A stretch of DNA of 64,000 bases. Origin: Bartonella rattimassiliensis 15908 (GTDB lineage: Bacteria > Pseudomonadota > Alphaproteobacteria > Rhizobiales > Rhizobiaceae). Positions 39,884-49,644 of the stretch are shown here, one piece after another. The DNA is taken from assembly GCF_000278215.1 (NCBI RefSeq), contig NZ_JH725065.1, positions 9,461 through 73,460 of the forward strand, in the 5' to 3' direction. The notes under the pieces were generated by a model. That model was given only the letters and a program-made list of their open reading frames with translations. It did no database searches and was not told where the DNA came from. Within the stretch, counting starts at the first letter, position 1; each line of letters begins with the position of its first letter. A program made the position numbers and the translations under genes.

Positions 39884-40702
39884 ATGGCTAAGGGTAATGA
39901 TTTATTGTACGGTAAGCGTGGTTTAATTTTGGGGTTAGCCAATAATCGCTCTATCGCGTGGGGAATTGCTAAAGCAGCGAGTGCAGCAGGGGCAGAGCTT
40001 GCTTTTACCTATCAAGGGGAAGCAATGAAAAAGCGTGTTGAGCCTTTGGCTGAAGAATTAAACGGATTTATTTGTGGACATTGTGATGTTTCTGACAGAG
40101 TCTCTATCGATGCAGTTTTTAGAGAAATAGAGAAGAAATGGGGAAAACTTGATTTTTTAGTTCATGCTATTGGTTTTTCTGATAAAGGCGAATTAAGTGG
40201 CCGTTATATTGATATCAGCGAATCGAATTTTATGATGACCATGAATATTTCCGTTTATTCCTTAACAGCTCTAACAAAACGTGCAGAAAAGTTGATGCCA
40301 GATGGTGGTTCAATCTTGACACTAACCTATTATGGTGCGGAAAAGGTTGTTCCCAATTATAATGTAATGGGGGTGGCCAAAGCAGCTCTTGAAGCGAGCG
40401 TGAAGTATTTAGCGGTAGATTTAGGTCCCCAAAATATTCGTGTTAATGCTCTCTCTGCTGGACCAATTAAAACGTTAGCTGCTTCTGGTATTTGTGATTT
40501 CCGTTATATTTTAAAGTGGAATGAATATAATGCTCCCTTACGTCGTACAGTAACAATTGAAGAGGTGGGTGACTCTGCCCTTTATTTTCTTTCGGACTTG
40601 TCTCGTTCTGTTACCGGTGAAATTCATCATGTTGATTCAGGTTATAATATCATTGGTATGAAAGCCGTTGATGCACCAGACATTTCTGTCGCTAAAGAAT
40701 AA
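39884..40702 (+). CDS. fabI: Enoyl-[acyl-carrier-protein] reductase (NADH)
   Basis: 272 residues from the ATG at 39884 (a GTG at 39878 is in frame). Last reductive step of fatty acid elongation. The SDR nucleotide loop reads LGLANNRSIAWGIAK (about residue 15), and the FabI-type active site Y-x6-K is in YNVMGVAK (about 156-163), with a further tyrosine in LTYYGAEK. It is the FabI class targeted by triclosan and isoniazid-like compounds. The gene follows the DnaJ-like gene and precedes aroC, each with its own gap of more than 100 bases. Confidence 0.94.
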   Translation: MAKGNDLLYGKRGLILGLANNRSIAWGIAKAASAAGAELAFTYQGEAMKKRVEPLAEELNGFICGHCDVSDRVSIDAVFREIEKKWGKLDFLVHAIGFSDKGELSGRYIDISESNFMMTMNISVYSLTALTKRAEKLMPDGGSILTLTYYGAEKVVPNYNVMGVAKAALEASVKYLAVDLGPQNIRVNALSAGPIKTLAASGICDFRYILKWNEYNAPLRRTVTIEEVGDSALYFLSDLSRSVTGEIHHVDSGYNIIGMKAVDAPDISVAKE

Positions 40703-40848
40703 AGTTTGGTTTATAGGATTTTATTGAACAGCGGTGGTTTGACCAGAGTTAAAGTGGCTGAGAGTATTTTTGAGCAAAGGGCTATCTTGTGTATAGCTTA
40801 ACAAATATTGTCGTTGCATATATTTAACAGAGAAACGGGTCTTTTTTC

Positions 40849-41937
40849 ATGTCGCATAATACATTTGGTCATTTGTTTCGTGTAACAACATGGGGTGAAA
40901 GTCATGGTGTTGCTCTTGGTTGTGTCATTGATGGTTGTCCTCCTGGAATTGTTTTTACTCTTGCAGAAGTTCAAGCTTATCTTGATAAACGGAGACCAGG
41001 GCAATCTCTCTATACAACGCAGCGCCAAGAACAAGATCAAGTAGAAATCCTTTCAGGAGTTGTTTCTCAGGAAGATGGAATAACATTAGTTACAACAGGC
41101 ACACCAATTTCTCTGTTGATTCGAAGTACGGATCAACGCTCTAAAGATTATGGAGCAATCGCTCATCAGTATCGTCCTGGTCATGCAGATTATACGTATG
41201 ATGTTAAATATGGCATTCGTGATTTTCGAGGGGGAGGTCGTGCTTCAGCACGCGAGACAGCAGCGCGTGTTGCGGCTGGTGCATTTGCACGTAAAATTGT
41301 TCCTGGTTTGGTTGTACGAGGAGCAGTGATAGCAATTGGTCCCCATAATATTAACCGCGATCGTTGGGATTGGTCAGAGATTGATAATAATCCTTTTTTT
41401 ACACCTGATGCAGAGATGGTTTACATTTTTAGTGATTATATTAATAAACTCCGTAAAGATGGTACATCCGTTGGTGCTGTTGTTGAGATCATTGCCGAAA
41501 ATGTTCCGGCAGGTTTAGGAGCCCCTATTTACGCAAAACTTGATCAGGACATTGCGTCCTTACTTATGTCGATTAATGCGGTAAAAGGTGTTGAAATTGG
41601 TGATGGTTTTGCGGCAGCCCACTTGAGAGGAGAAGAAAATGCCGATGAAATGCGGATGGGAAATGATGGGAAACCACTTTTTTTATCCAATCATGCTGGT
41701 GGTATTTTAGGGGGAATATCGAGTGGACAGCCAATTGTTGCCCGTTTTGCTGTCAAGCCTACTTCATCAATTTTAACACCTCGTCGCTCTATTGATGTTG
41801 ATGGTCATGATGTAGACGTTATAACGAAGGGACGCCATGATCCATGTGTTGGAATTCGTGCTGTTCCTGTTGGCGAGGCAATGGTTGCTTGTGCTATTGC
41901 TGACCATTACTTAAGACATCGCGGTCAAGTTGGGTGA
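40849..41937 (+). CDS. aroC: Chorismate synthase
   Basis: 362 residues. It converts EPSP to chorismate with reduced FMN. The three family signatures are visible: the N-terminal GESHG with [12 protein letters not shown], the [18 protein letters not shown] segment near 125, and [17 protein letters not shown] near 325. It is followed 15 bases later by ribB, so both are likely cotranscribed. Confidence 0.96.
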   Translation: MSHNTFGHLFRVTTWGESHGVALGCVIDGCPPGIVFTLAEVQAYLDKRRPGQSLYTTQRQEQDQVEILSGVVSQEDGITLVTTGTPISLLIRSTDQRSKDYGAIAHQYRPGHADYTYDVKYGIRDFRGGGRASARETAARVAAGAFARKIVPGLVVRGAVIAIGPHNINRDRWDWSEIDNNPFFTPDAEMVYIFSDYINKLRKDGTSVGAVVEIIAENVPAGLGAPIYAKLDQDIASLLMSINAVKGVEIGDGFAAAHLRGEENADEMRMGNDGKPLFLSNHAGGILGGISSGQPIVARFAVKPTSSILTPRRSIDVDGHDVDVITKGRHDPCVGIRAVPVGEAMVACAIADHYLRHRGQVG

Positions 41938-41952
41938 GTGAGAAGGTGAATA

Positions 41953-43056
41953 ATGGCATATGATGAAGAAAAAATTGTTTCTGCACTTAAAGCTTTTGAA
42001 CGCGGTGAAATTATTGTGGTGACAGATGATGATGATCGTGAAAATGAGGGTGATTTAATTGTTGCTGCAGTTCATTGTACAGAAGAAAAGATGGCATTTA
42101 TCCTGCGTCACACGACGGGTATTGTGTGTACTCCTATGTCTAAAAAAGAAGCACAACGGTTTAATCTTGCTCCTATGGTACGAGATAATAATTCTGCACA
42201 TGGGACGCAATTTACTGTTACTGTTGATCTTAAACACGGAATAACAACGGGGATTTCAGCGCGCGATCGTACATTAACGGTACGTAATCTTGCTCGTTCG
42301 AGTGCTGGTCCAAACGATTTTGTTTGTCCTGGACATATTTTTCCTTTGATTGCGCATGAAGAGGGAGTTCTTATGCGTTCAGGTCACACGGAAGCAGCTG
42401 TTGATTTATGTAAATTAGCTGGTTTACCGCCGGTTGGTGTTATCGGTGAGTTAGTCAATGATGATGGAAGCGTCAAACATGGTAATCAGATTACGAAGTT
42501 TTCACAAGAACATCGATTGCATATCATAACGGTTGCAGATTTGATTGCTTACCGCCAGCGAAAAGAAATATTGATTAAGTATGTTGGAGAAATGGCTATT
42601 GAAACAGCTGTGGGTTCCACTATTGTTCAAAGTTATCAATTGCCTTGGGAAGCTGTTCAGCATATGGCAATTATTTTTGGTGATATCCATGATGGCGAGG
42701 GTATACCTGTGCATTTTCATCATGAAAACATTATAAATGACGTTTTGTATCAAGCTTCAGATATCATGGTGACGATGCAGTGTATGATGGAAAAAGAAAA
42801 ACGTGGCGTATTTATTTATTTGCGTGAAGGATCTATTATACAATCAACTATCGGCATTCAAAACATGGTAAGAGACACTTCAGAAAACCATGTGCAAGCA
42901 ATTGAACGCGAAGAAGAATGGCGCAAAATTGGTTTAGGGGCACAAATTTTGAAATATTTAGGAATACGCTCTGTCATTCTTTATATTGCTAAAGAGCGCC
43001 ATTCTATAGATTTAGAAGGTTTTGGGATTCGTATATCCAAAACAGATATTGTGTGA
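41953..43056 (+). CDS. ribB: 3,4-dihydroxy-2-butanone 4-phosphate synthase with degenerate GTP cyclohydrolase II-like domain
   Basis: 367 residues. Residues 1-200 form an intact RibB domain, with the acidic [12 protein letters not shown] (about 25-36) and [14 protein letters not shown] (about 145) for Mg and ribulose 5-phosphate. Residues 205-367 look like GTP cyclohydrolase II, but the zinc-binding C-x10-C-x-C is absent: the place of the usual HSECLTGD reads [12 protein letters not shown]. So only the RibB reaction is expected; a separate RibA must serve elsewhere. This matches the RibBX-type variant described for proteobacteria. AAGGTG precedes the ATG. Confidence 0.9.
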   Translation: MAYDEEKIVSALKAFERGEIIVVTDDDDRENEGDLIVAAVHCTEEKMAFILRHTTGIVCTPMSKKEAQRFNLAPMVRDNNSAHGTQFTVTVDLKHGITTGISARDRTLTVRNLARSSAGPNDFVCPGHIFPLIAHEEGVLMRSGHTEAAVDLCKLAGLPPVGVIGELVNDDGSVKHGNQITKFSQEHRLHIITVADLIAYRQRKEILIKYVGEMAIETAVGSTIVQSYQLPWEAVQHMAIIFGDIHDGEGIPVHFHHENIINDVLYQASDIMVTMQCMMEKEKRGVFIYLREGSIIQSTIGIQNMVRDTSENHVQAIEREEEWRKIGLGAQILKYLGIRSVILYIAKERHSIDLEGFGIRISKTDIV

Positions 43057-43063
43057 GGTTCCT

Positions 43064-43318
43064 ATGAAAAAAGAGATACAAGAGGGGGATATTACGACTT
43101 TAAGCTTTGAGCAAGCACTTAAGCAACTTGAAGTTATTGTTGAAAATTTGGAACGTGGTGATGTGCCTTTGGAACAATCCATTGATATTTATGAACGTGG
43201 TGAAGCGCTTAAAAGACATTGTGAAAAACTCTTGAGGGTTGCTGAGGCTAAAGTTGAAAAGATTCAGCTTTCAGAGGAAGGTTCTCCAGAAGGAGTAGAA
43301 CCACTTGATGCTCAATAA
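43064..43318 (+). CDS. xseB: Exodeoxyribonuclease VII small subunit
   Basis: 84 residues from the ATG at 43064, eight bases after the ribB stop, with TGAGG as ribosome binding site. The family core [34 protein letters not shown] is present. It pairs with XseA, not in this window, to degrade single-stranded DNA. An ATG further upstream overlaps ribB and is unlikely. xseB upstream of dxs is a common alphaproteobacterial arrangement. Confidence 0.93.
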   Translation: MKKEIQEGDITTLSFEQALKQLEVIVENLERGDVPLEQSIDIYERGEALKRHCEKLLRVAEAKVEKIQLSEEGSPEGVEPLDAQ

Positions 43319-43319
43319 T

Positions 43320-43343
43320 AATAAATATTTCGGGATATTTATT
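43320..43343 (+). repeat. Hairpin after xseB
   Basis: AATAAATAT, loop TTCGGG, ATATTTATT: a perfect nine-pair stem with a stable UUCG-type loop, one base after the xseB stop. No T-run follows, so it may stabilise the 3' end or be a weak terminator before dxs. Confidence 0.4.
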
Positions 43344-43546
43344 GTGGGGCTAGGAGATGCAATAATCTTAGTTTATAGGAGACAAGTTTTATAACATAAG
43401 TTAAAAATGAGAAAAGTCATCAATCATCTCAAACTAGAGAAGAGCATTTTTCAATAAAAAAGATGGGAAACTATAAATAAAAGAATAGAGAAGATATGTT
43501 TTTATCATTGCATTCTCTTGAATTAAGATAATAGGAAGGATTTTTT

Positions 43547-45454
43547 TTGTCTCAGCTCTTAACACCATTGCTTGACCGTGTTCATTTTCCACAGGATTTG
43601 CGGGCATTGCCTGAGTCTGATTTGGTACAGTTGGCTGATGAATTGCGAGCAGAAACAATTGATGCGGTTTCTGTAACAGGTGGTCATCTTGGGGCGGGAC
43701 TTGGTGTTGTTGAGCTCACTGTTGCATTACATTATGTTTTTAATACACCGGAGGATAGGATTATTTGGGATGTTGGTCATCAAACCTATCCGCACAAGAT
43801 TTTAACGGGGCGTAGAGAAAAAATTCGCACATTACGTCAAGAGGGGGGACTATCAGGTTTTACAAAACGTTCAGAAAGTGTGTATGATCCATTTGGAGCG
43901 GGCCATTCGTCTACTTCTATTTCGGCGGGTCTTGGCATGGCGGTGGCGAGTGCTTTGAGAGCAGAGAAAAGACGCAATGTTATTGCTGTAATTGGTGATG
44001 GTGCAATGTCTGCTGGAATGGCTTATGAAGCAATGAATAACGCTGGCGCTTTGGATGCACGCTTGATTGTTGTTCTTAATGATAACGATATGTCTATTGC
44101 ACCGCCGACAGGTGCTATGAGTGCACATCTTGCACGACTAGTCTCTCGCCCTTCTTATCGTCATTTGCGTGAACGGGTAAAGCTTTTGAGCGAAAAATTG
44201 CCAAAGTTTTTTTTGGATAAGGCACGTCGTTCAGAGGGGATTGCACGTGGTCTTTTGGTTGGGGGAACTTTATTTAATGAGCTTGGTTTTTATTACGTTG
44301 GACCAATAGATGGGCACAATTTAGAGCATTTATTGCCTGTTTTGAAAAATATTCGTGAATGTCCTAAGGGGCCAGTTTTGGTGCATGTCATAACCCATAA
44401 GGGAAAGGGATATCCACCTGCAGAAGCATCGTTTGATAAATATCATGGTGTTAATCGTTTTGATATTACGACAGGAAAACAGGTTAAAGTATCAAGTAAT
44501 ATTTTATCCTATACTAAGGTATTTTCTAAAGCTTTATTAGAAGAAGCATGTCATGATGATAAGATTATTGGTATAACAGCAGCGATGCCAACAGGGACAG
44601 GTCTTGATTCTTTTGCAGAAAAATTTCCTGAAAAAATGTTTGATGTTGGTATTGCTGAGCAACATGCTGTAACTTTTGCTGCAGGACTCGCTTGTGAAGG
44701 GTATAAGCCTTTTGTTGCAATTTATTCTACTTTTTTACAGCGTGCTTATGATCAGATTATCCATGATGTATCAATTCAAAAATTACCGGTACGTTTTGCG
44801 ATTGACCGAGCTGGTTTTGTGGGGGCAGATGGTGCAACACATGCTGGCAGTTTTGATATTGTTTTTTTGGCCACTCTTCCTGAGTTTATTGTTATGGCAC
44901 CTTCTGATGAACTTGAACTGATGCATATGGTGCGTACAGCTGCAGCTTATGATCAGGGTCCCATTTCTTTTCGTTATCCACGCGGTGAAGGTATGGGTAT
45001 AGATTTACCGCAACGTGGTGAATTATTGGAAATTGGAAAAGGGCGTATTCTGCGTGAAGGAAATAGGATCGCTTTGGTTTGTTTTGGAGCGCGGATGTCA
45101 GAAGTATTGCAGGCTGCTGATGCATTGGAGGCTGAAGGATTATCTACAACGGTTGCAGATGCACGGTTTGCGAAACCTTTAGATAAGGATTTGATGCGTC
45201 GTTTGGCATATGAGCATGAAGTATTGGTGACAATTGAAGAAGGTGCAATTGGTGGATTTGGAGCGCACATATTACAATTTTTAGCGCAAGAAGGACTCTT
45301 AGAGCATGGTTTAAAGGTTCGTACACTCAAACTTCCTGATAAATATTTAAATCATGGTTCACCAGAAAAAGTTCTTTCACGTGTTGGACTTGATGCTATA
45401 GGTATTTTAAACACGGTTTTTACTACTTTGGGGCGCAAGATTCGAGTAGAATAG
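43547..45454 (+). CDS. dxs: 1-deoxy-D-xylulose-5-phosphate synthase
   Basis: 635 residues with a TTG start preceded by AGGAAGGA. First enzyme of the MEP pathway, from pyruvate and glyceraldehyde 3-phosphate. The thiamine diphosphate site shows [18 protein letters not shown] (about 148-165), [10 protein letters not shown] for substrate, and the transketolase pyrimidine-binding domain has [17 protein letters not shown] (about 370). The C-terminal transketolase domain is complete. It is the first committed gene for the isoprenoids that feed ispE and ispH in this window. tlyA follows 16 bases later. Confidence 0.96.
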   Translation: MSQLLTPLLDRVHFPQDLRALPESDLVQLADELRAETIDAVSVTGGHLGAGLGVVELTVALHYVFNTPEDRIIWDVGHQTYPHKILTGRREKIRTLRQEGGLSGFTKRSESVYDPFGAGHSSTSISAGLGMAVASALRAEKRRNVIAVIGDGAMSAGMAYEAMNNAGALDARLIVVLNDNDMSIAPPTGAMSAHLARLVSRPSYRHLRERVKLLSEKLPKFFLDKARRSEGIARGLLVGGTLFNELGFYYVGPIDGHNLEHLLPVLKNIRECPKGPVLVHVITHKGKGYPPAEASFDKYHGVNRFDITTGKQVKVSSNILSYTKVFSKALLEEACHDDKIIGITAAMPTGTGLDSFAEKFPEKMFDVGIAEQHAVTFAAGLACEGYKPFVAIYSTFLQRAYDQIIHDVSIQKLPVRFAIDRAGFVGADGATHAGSFDIVFLATLPEFIVMAPSDELELMHMVRTAAAYDQGPISFRYPRGEGMGIDLPQRGELLEIGKGRILREGNRIALVCFGARMSEVLQAADALEAEGLSTTVADARFAKPLDKDLMRRLAYEHEVLVTIEEGAIGGFGAHILQFLAQEGLLEHGLKVRTLKLPDKYLNHGSPEKVLSRVGLDAIGILNTVFTTLGRKIRVE

Positions 45455-45470
45455 AAAATTCGAGTATGAG

Positions 45471-46214
45471 ATGGCTTCCAGAAAAAGGCTCGATATTCTT
45501 TTAATTGAAAAAAAAATTTTTAAGACACGTTCACGTGCCCGTGATGCTATTATGCGCAAAACTGTTAAAGTTAATGGCGAAATAGTTTTTAAAGCTGGGC
45601 AAAGCGTTTTTGCTGATGCAGAGATTACCGTTTGTGATCCAGCGCAGAATTATGTATCACGGGCAGCATTGAAATTGATTGCTGCACTTGATGCATTTCC
45701 AATTGTAACGAATAAAGTGACAGCCATTGATGTTGGTGCATCAACAGGTGGTTTTACACAAGTTCTCTTAGAGCGTGGAGTGGCCCATGTCATTGCTGTT
45801 GATGTTGGGCATTATCAATTTGATACACGTTTATTGAGCAACGGTGCTGTAACGTTATTAGAAGGATTAAATGTTAGAGATTTTCAACAGGAACATTTAG
45901 GCGGACGGGAAATTGATCTTATTGTTTCTGACGTTAGTTTTATTTCTCTCAAACTTGCATTGCCGCCGGTTTTATCTTTAGCTAAGAAAGGGGCTCAAGC
46001 TGTTTTATTGGTAAAACCGCAGTTTGAGGTTGGTCGTAAGCACCTTGGTAAGGGAGGAATATTAAATCCATCAAGTGCTAAAGAAATCGCTGAAGCGCTT
46101 TTTATCTGGTTAGATACTCAAATAGGGTGGCATGCAAAAGATTTACTTCCTTCTCCCATTACAGGCAGTGATGGCAATGTGGAATATTTATTATTTGGAG
46201 AAAAGCAACAGTGA
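45471..46214 (+). CDS. tlyA: TlyA family rRNA 2'-O-methyltransferase / hemolysin A homologue
   Basis: 247 residues. N-terminal S4 RNA-binding domain (about 5-65, RKRLDILLIEKKIFKTRSRARDAI), then an FtsJ-type methyltransferase domain with AIDVGASTGGFTQVLLERGA-like motif I (VTAIDVGASTGGFTQVLL) and the catalytic lysine region VLLVKPQFEVGR. In mycobacteria TlyA methylates 16S and 23S rRNA; haemolytic activity claimed for some homologues is separate. The stop overlaps the GTG of the broken rumA gene (GTGA). Confidence 0.9.
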   Translation: MASRKRLDILLIEKKIFKTRSRARDAIMRKTVKVNGEIVFKAGQSVFADAEITVCDPAQNYVSRAALKLIAALDAFPIVTNKVTAIDVGASTGGFTQVLLERGVAHVIAVDVGHYQFDTRLLSNGAVTLLEGLNVRDFQQEHLGGREIDLIVSDVSFISLKLALPPVLSLAKKGAQAVLLVKPQFEVGRKHLGKGGILNPSSAKEIAEALFIWLDTQIGWHAKDLLPSPITGSDGNVEYLLFGEKQQ

Positions 46215-46731
46215 GTTACAATGTCATAATTGGCCATATTGGAACGAATGGTTATGGTACTTCCAAGACACCGTACGGCTTTTTACTTTACCAGGGGAGT
46301 GTGCTAAAACTATTATTCATGGAAAATATGCAACATGTATAGCATTAAAAGAAAAATTACTAGAACACATGGATGCTTTTAGTCAGCATTTTGAAAAATG
46401 TGGAGGATATGCTCTTAAGCATTAGCATACTAATTTTTATCACGTATAGAAACGACAATTAGTTGTTAATACGCTTAGAAAGTATGGAGTTAATAGTGTT
46501 GTTTCACCTTTAATAGAATGTAAGCCCTGTAGCCGACGGCGGATTATTCTAACAACATCCATGACTTCATCGGGTTAAAAAGTTAGTTTTACCCCTTATC
46601 TTTCTTATGAGATTGTGGTTCTTTAGGAATGATCAGTAAGCCATCCAGAATTTATTGCTCAGATGCATAATATCAGAGAGCTATGTGCTTTTCTAAGCAG
46701 CTCTGTCAAACGGTTTAATATTACAATAACA

Positions 46732-46905
46732 CATTGATTTATATAGATAATATATCGATATTCATATTAAATTAGAAACCTGAATATCGTAAGATTCTCT
46801 TAGTTTAAATTTGTTTATCTTGAATCAATCAAAATCATTTACTTGTACACCACAAGCAAGATTGGCGTGTGGGTAAAAATTGTATAAGGAAGGACTAAAA
46901 ATGGT
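46732..46905 (+). repeat. Integrase-upstream repeat (copy 4)
   Basis: Reverse complement of the sequence at 49.29-49.45 kb with good similarity: ATTAAATTAGAAACC, ATCGTAAGATTCTC, TTTATCTTGAATCAATCAAA, then CACCACAAGCAAGATT and GTATAAGGAAGGACTAAAA directly before the integrase-like ATG at about 46900. Confidence 0.75.
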
Positions 46906-47139
46906 TCTTATGAACCGTCTAATGCAAGGGCTGTTGCAATTACCTAAGAGTTGGTAAATATAATGATGGTGCCAACTTGCTTCTTCATAAGCATAAAAAT
47001 AGTGGTGCTCAATGACTTTATCGTTATACTATTCACGGGCGCTGTCATGAAATGGGATTGGATGTATTAAGACATCTCTCTTTAAAAAAAGCCCGTGAAT
47101 TGGCAACGCAATGACATTTTGTTTTAAATAATACGCGAC
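46732..47139 (+). mobile_element. Remnant of an integrative element inside the rumA-type gene
   Basis: The host reading stops at the NITITH codons (to 46734) and resumes at QTGLEIALSG from 47140. Between lies the integrase-upstream repeat followed by the first ~70 codons of a P4-type integrase (TTCTTATGAACCGT start region, LYRYTIHGRCHEMGLDVLRHLSLKKARELATQ, with stops). The repeat end TTGATTTATA is exactly at the left host boundary; the right side ends inside the integrase gene near REGRDP codons, so the rest of the element has been lost by deletion. Confidence 0.7.
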
Positions 47140-47904
47140 CAAACTGGTTTAGAGATTGCTTTAAGCGGCTGTATTGTACACCATGAAATATTTCGTCAGA
47201 AAATTATGATCAGTGCAGCTCTTTCATATGGAATTACACGTTTATCTGTTGACGGTGAAGTTTTGATTGAACAAGAAAAAACGGTGATTTACTTTGGAGA
47301 TGTTTGTGTTTAATTGTCTTCTGGCGGCTTTTTTCAAGTAACCTGTGAAGCTAAAAATGTAATGGGTAATATTATTTTGATTCATTTAAAAAAAGAAAAA
47401 AATGTTCTTGATTTGTTTTCAGGAATAGGAACATTTACATTGTGCGTGGCTAAAAAGATGAATGTTCATGCGGTAGAAAATGATGAAGTGGCATTAGGAA
47501 ATCTAAATTCAGCAGCACGTTTTTTGACTGGATTAAAAACAGTCACTTGTGAAAAGCGCGATCTTTTCCGCCATCCACTTTCTGTAAAGGGACTTGAGTG
47601 TTTTGAGAGTACTGTTTTTGATCCTCCTCGTGCCGGTGCAGAGAAGCAAGTCTATGAACTGGCCGAAGGCAACAGTATCACATGTCGTGGCAATTTTATG
47701 TTAATCCTACGACAATTGCGCGTGATTTATCTCTGCTTGTTGCAGGGGGATATACCATAGAAAAAATCACACCAATTGATCAATTTTTATGGTATCTCCA
47801 TGTTGAAATTGTTGCTGTTTTGAGCAAAAATAAAAAGAAGGAGGGTTGGAAACTTTAGCTTAAAAATTTTTTAATACCATGGAGTTTTTTTAAAAAAGGT
47901 TTAC

Positions 47905-48222
47905 TTGGGTATTATTATAAAAATTTCTCTAAAATTTATCACACTAATAATCTTTTTTTCATTGAATTTAAGAGCACTGAATGTAGACAATGTTTTTACT
48001 TTAAACTTTTTTTATTGTGAAACAGGCAGTGTGACTCTACATAAAAGACTAACATATTACGAAAAAGGTATGTTTGAGGATATATCTGAACAAGTTGGTG
48101 CTACCATTATTTTTCCATCTTCCAATGTCATGATAGCTTTTGGATTTGAGACATTAAGATATAGTGCTGTTTTAGATAATCAGTACAACGATAGGCATCT
48201 CTACTTGTCCTCCACTGTATGA
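47905..48222 (+). CDS. Small exported-looking protein of unknown function
   Basis: 105 residues with a TTG start preceded by AAAAGG. Residues 1-25 are basic then hydrophobic (KISLKFITLIIFFSLNLRALN), resembling a signal peptide. The mature part is polar with a single cysteine and no known motif. Its 3' end overlaps the C-terminal end of the integrase pseudogene on the other strand, so the tail may be fortuitous and the frame may be a fragment of a longer lost gene. I do not recognise any family. Confidence 0.3.
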   Translation: MGIIIKISLKFITLIIFFSLNLRALNVDNVFTLNFFYCETGSVTLHKRLTYYEKGMFEDISEQVGATIIFPSSNVMIAFGFETLRYSAVLDNQYNDRHLYLSSTV

Positions 48223-49286
48223 TGTAGAATGGTTTCAATGATCTCATAAGGGACATCAATTGTTTCAGCGAGCAAATCGCGTAAACTAGAGCGAAATCCA
48301 TGAGTACAGGATTCAAGTCCAATCCAATTTTTTTCATATATTTTGCTATAACTATAGGTGAAATAGGAGCTTGACTAGAAAAAGAAAAGATGAAATCACT
48401 TTAGAGATACAGCGGGCTTGTTCAATTACTTTTAGTGATTCTGTTGATAAGGGAACGCGAAACTCTGTTATAGCATTGCGCTTGCCTTTCATATTTTCAG
48501 CAGGGATAGTCTATATATCATTATAAATTTGGTCTTTATGAATATGACGCAAAGGAGTGCTACGGACTCCTGTTGGAATAAGCAAATGCAAAGCCAGTTG
48601 TGTTATAGCTGTTGTTTGGCAAAGTGTTTTTATAAAAAAGCAGCTACTTTTTCCTAATCCATTGCAGGTAAATTTTTGACTTTAAGGCGTTGTTTTCCTA
48701 AGAGAGTTTGTGCTTTTGTTACTGCTTGTAAATCAACATTCAATCCTAATGTAGCCGCATGCTTGAGACAAATATTGAGACAGTTTAGCGCTTTTTTTGC
48801 TGTCTTAGCTTTTGTATGCCAAATAGGGGCAAGGGTATTGCGTATTTTTGTTTGGGTAATCTCTGAAACGGGTAGACAGCCTAATTTGGGGAGAATATGA
48901 AGTTTGAAAGGTGAAAACCAATCCTCAGCCTTTTTATCATCTTTTAATTCAGCTTTACGATTTTCAAAAGTATCTACGGCAATATCTTTTAAATAATGGA
49001 GATTGCTTATTGCTTCACGCTTTTGTTTATTACGTTCTTCAATGGGGTCACGCCCTTCACGTAGAACAGAGCGCCATTTTGTTGCAGTTTCACGAGCTTG
49101 TTTTAAAGAAACATCTCTTAAGGCACCCAAACCCATTTCACGGCGTCGACCATGAATGGTATAACGATAAAGCCATTGAGCACCTCCATCTTTACGCTTA
49201 TGAAGTAATAAGCCAGCACCATCATTATATTTGCCAGCTCCCAATGTTGCGACAGCCTTTGCATTAAGACGGTTCATAAGGACCAT
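48128..49286 (-). pseudogene. Frameshifted P4-type tyrosine integrase
   Basis: The N-terminal part is open from the ATG at 49286 (an earlier ATG at 49307 is possible) to 48654, about 210 codons: DUF4102-type LNAKAVATLGAGKYNDGAGLL, LYRYTIHGRRREMGLGALR, then a SAM-like core-binding domain. After a stop at PAMD, the catalytic domain continues in other frames: ALHLLIPTGVRSTPLRHI (first catalytic arginine), GKRNAITEFRVPLS, THGFRSSLRDLLAE (HxxR), ETILHHTVE (second histidine) and RDAYRCTDYLKQ (tyrosine). All active-site blocks can still be found, but several stops and frameshifts break it. No att site or cargo genes remain adjacent. Confidence 0.85.
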
Positions 49287-49289
49287 TTT

Positions 49290-49450
49290 TATTCCTTTCT
49301 TATACAAATTTTATCCACATACTCATCTCGCTTGTGATGTGCAAGCGAATGATTTTGATTGATTCAAGATAAACAGATTTAAAATGAGAGAATCTTACGT
49401 TATTCGAGGTTCTCATTCAATATACAAAACAGTTAATTATTATAAATCAA
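49290..49450 (-). repeat. Integrase-upstream repeat (copy 5)
   Basis: Upstream region of the integrase on its coding strand. Contains ACTCATCTCGCTTGTGATGT, GCAAGCGAATGATTTTGATT, GATTCAAGATAAACAGATTT, GAGAATCTTACG, TCATTCAATAT and the end block TTATAAATCAATA. It probably contains the integrase promoter and one end of the former element. Confidence 0.75.
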
Positions 49451-49474
49451 TATCTTAGATCTTTCATAAGAGGC

Positions 49475-49640
49475 ATGTTTTTATACAGTTTCATCCCATA
49501 AGGTTTTCTCCACTTGTAACATATAAACCAATTGATTTTATTGATTCAACATACACAGATTGCAAATAAGAAAATCCTACGGTATCAAGGTTCTCATTTA
49601 AGTTGAATAACGTTAGATTATATTTATAAACAATGCCTTA
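49475..49640 (-). repeat. Integrase-upstream repeat (copy 6), tandem to copy 5
   Basis: Same blocks, about 180 bases further: CTCCACTTGTAACATATAAA, TTTTATTGATTCAACATACA, AAAATCCTACGGTATC, TCATTTAAGTTGAATAACG, TTTATAAACAATG. No integrase follows directly; copy 5 lies in that place. More diverged than copy 5. Confidence 0.7.
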
Positions 49641-49644
49641 TATC

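Larger units (their letters stand above)
46211..47858 (+). pseudogene. Broken TrmA/RumA-type rRNA (uracil-5-)-methyltransferase gene, split by an integrase relic
   Basis: Pieces of one gene, readable in shifting frames: GTG start with a SYNVIIGHIGTNGYG segment, a frameshift near 46280, TLPGECAKTIIHGKYA and an FEKCGGYALKH piece, two internal TAG codons where TGG (Trp) is expected, LRKYGVNSVVSPLIECKP, SHPEFIAQMHNIRELCAF, then a 0.4 kb insertion (46732-47139), then QTGLEIALSGCIVHHEIF, a stop, VLDLFSGIGTFTLCVAKK (SAM motif I), FDPPRAGAEKQVYE (catalytic region) and a frameshifted end ATTIARDLSLLVAGGYTIEKITP. It sits where rhizobia have an intact gene after tlyA. It cannot make an active enzyme. 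Confidence 0.85.
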
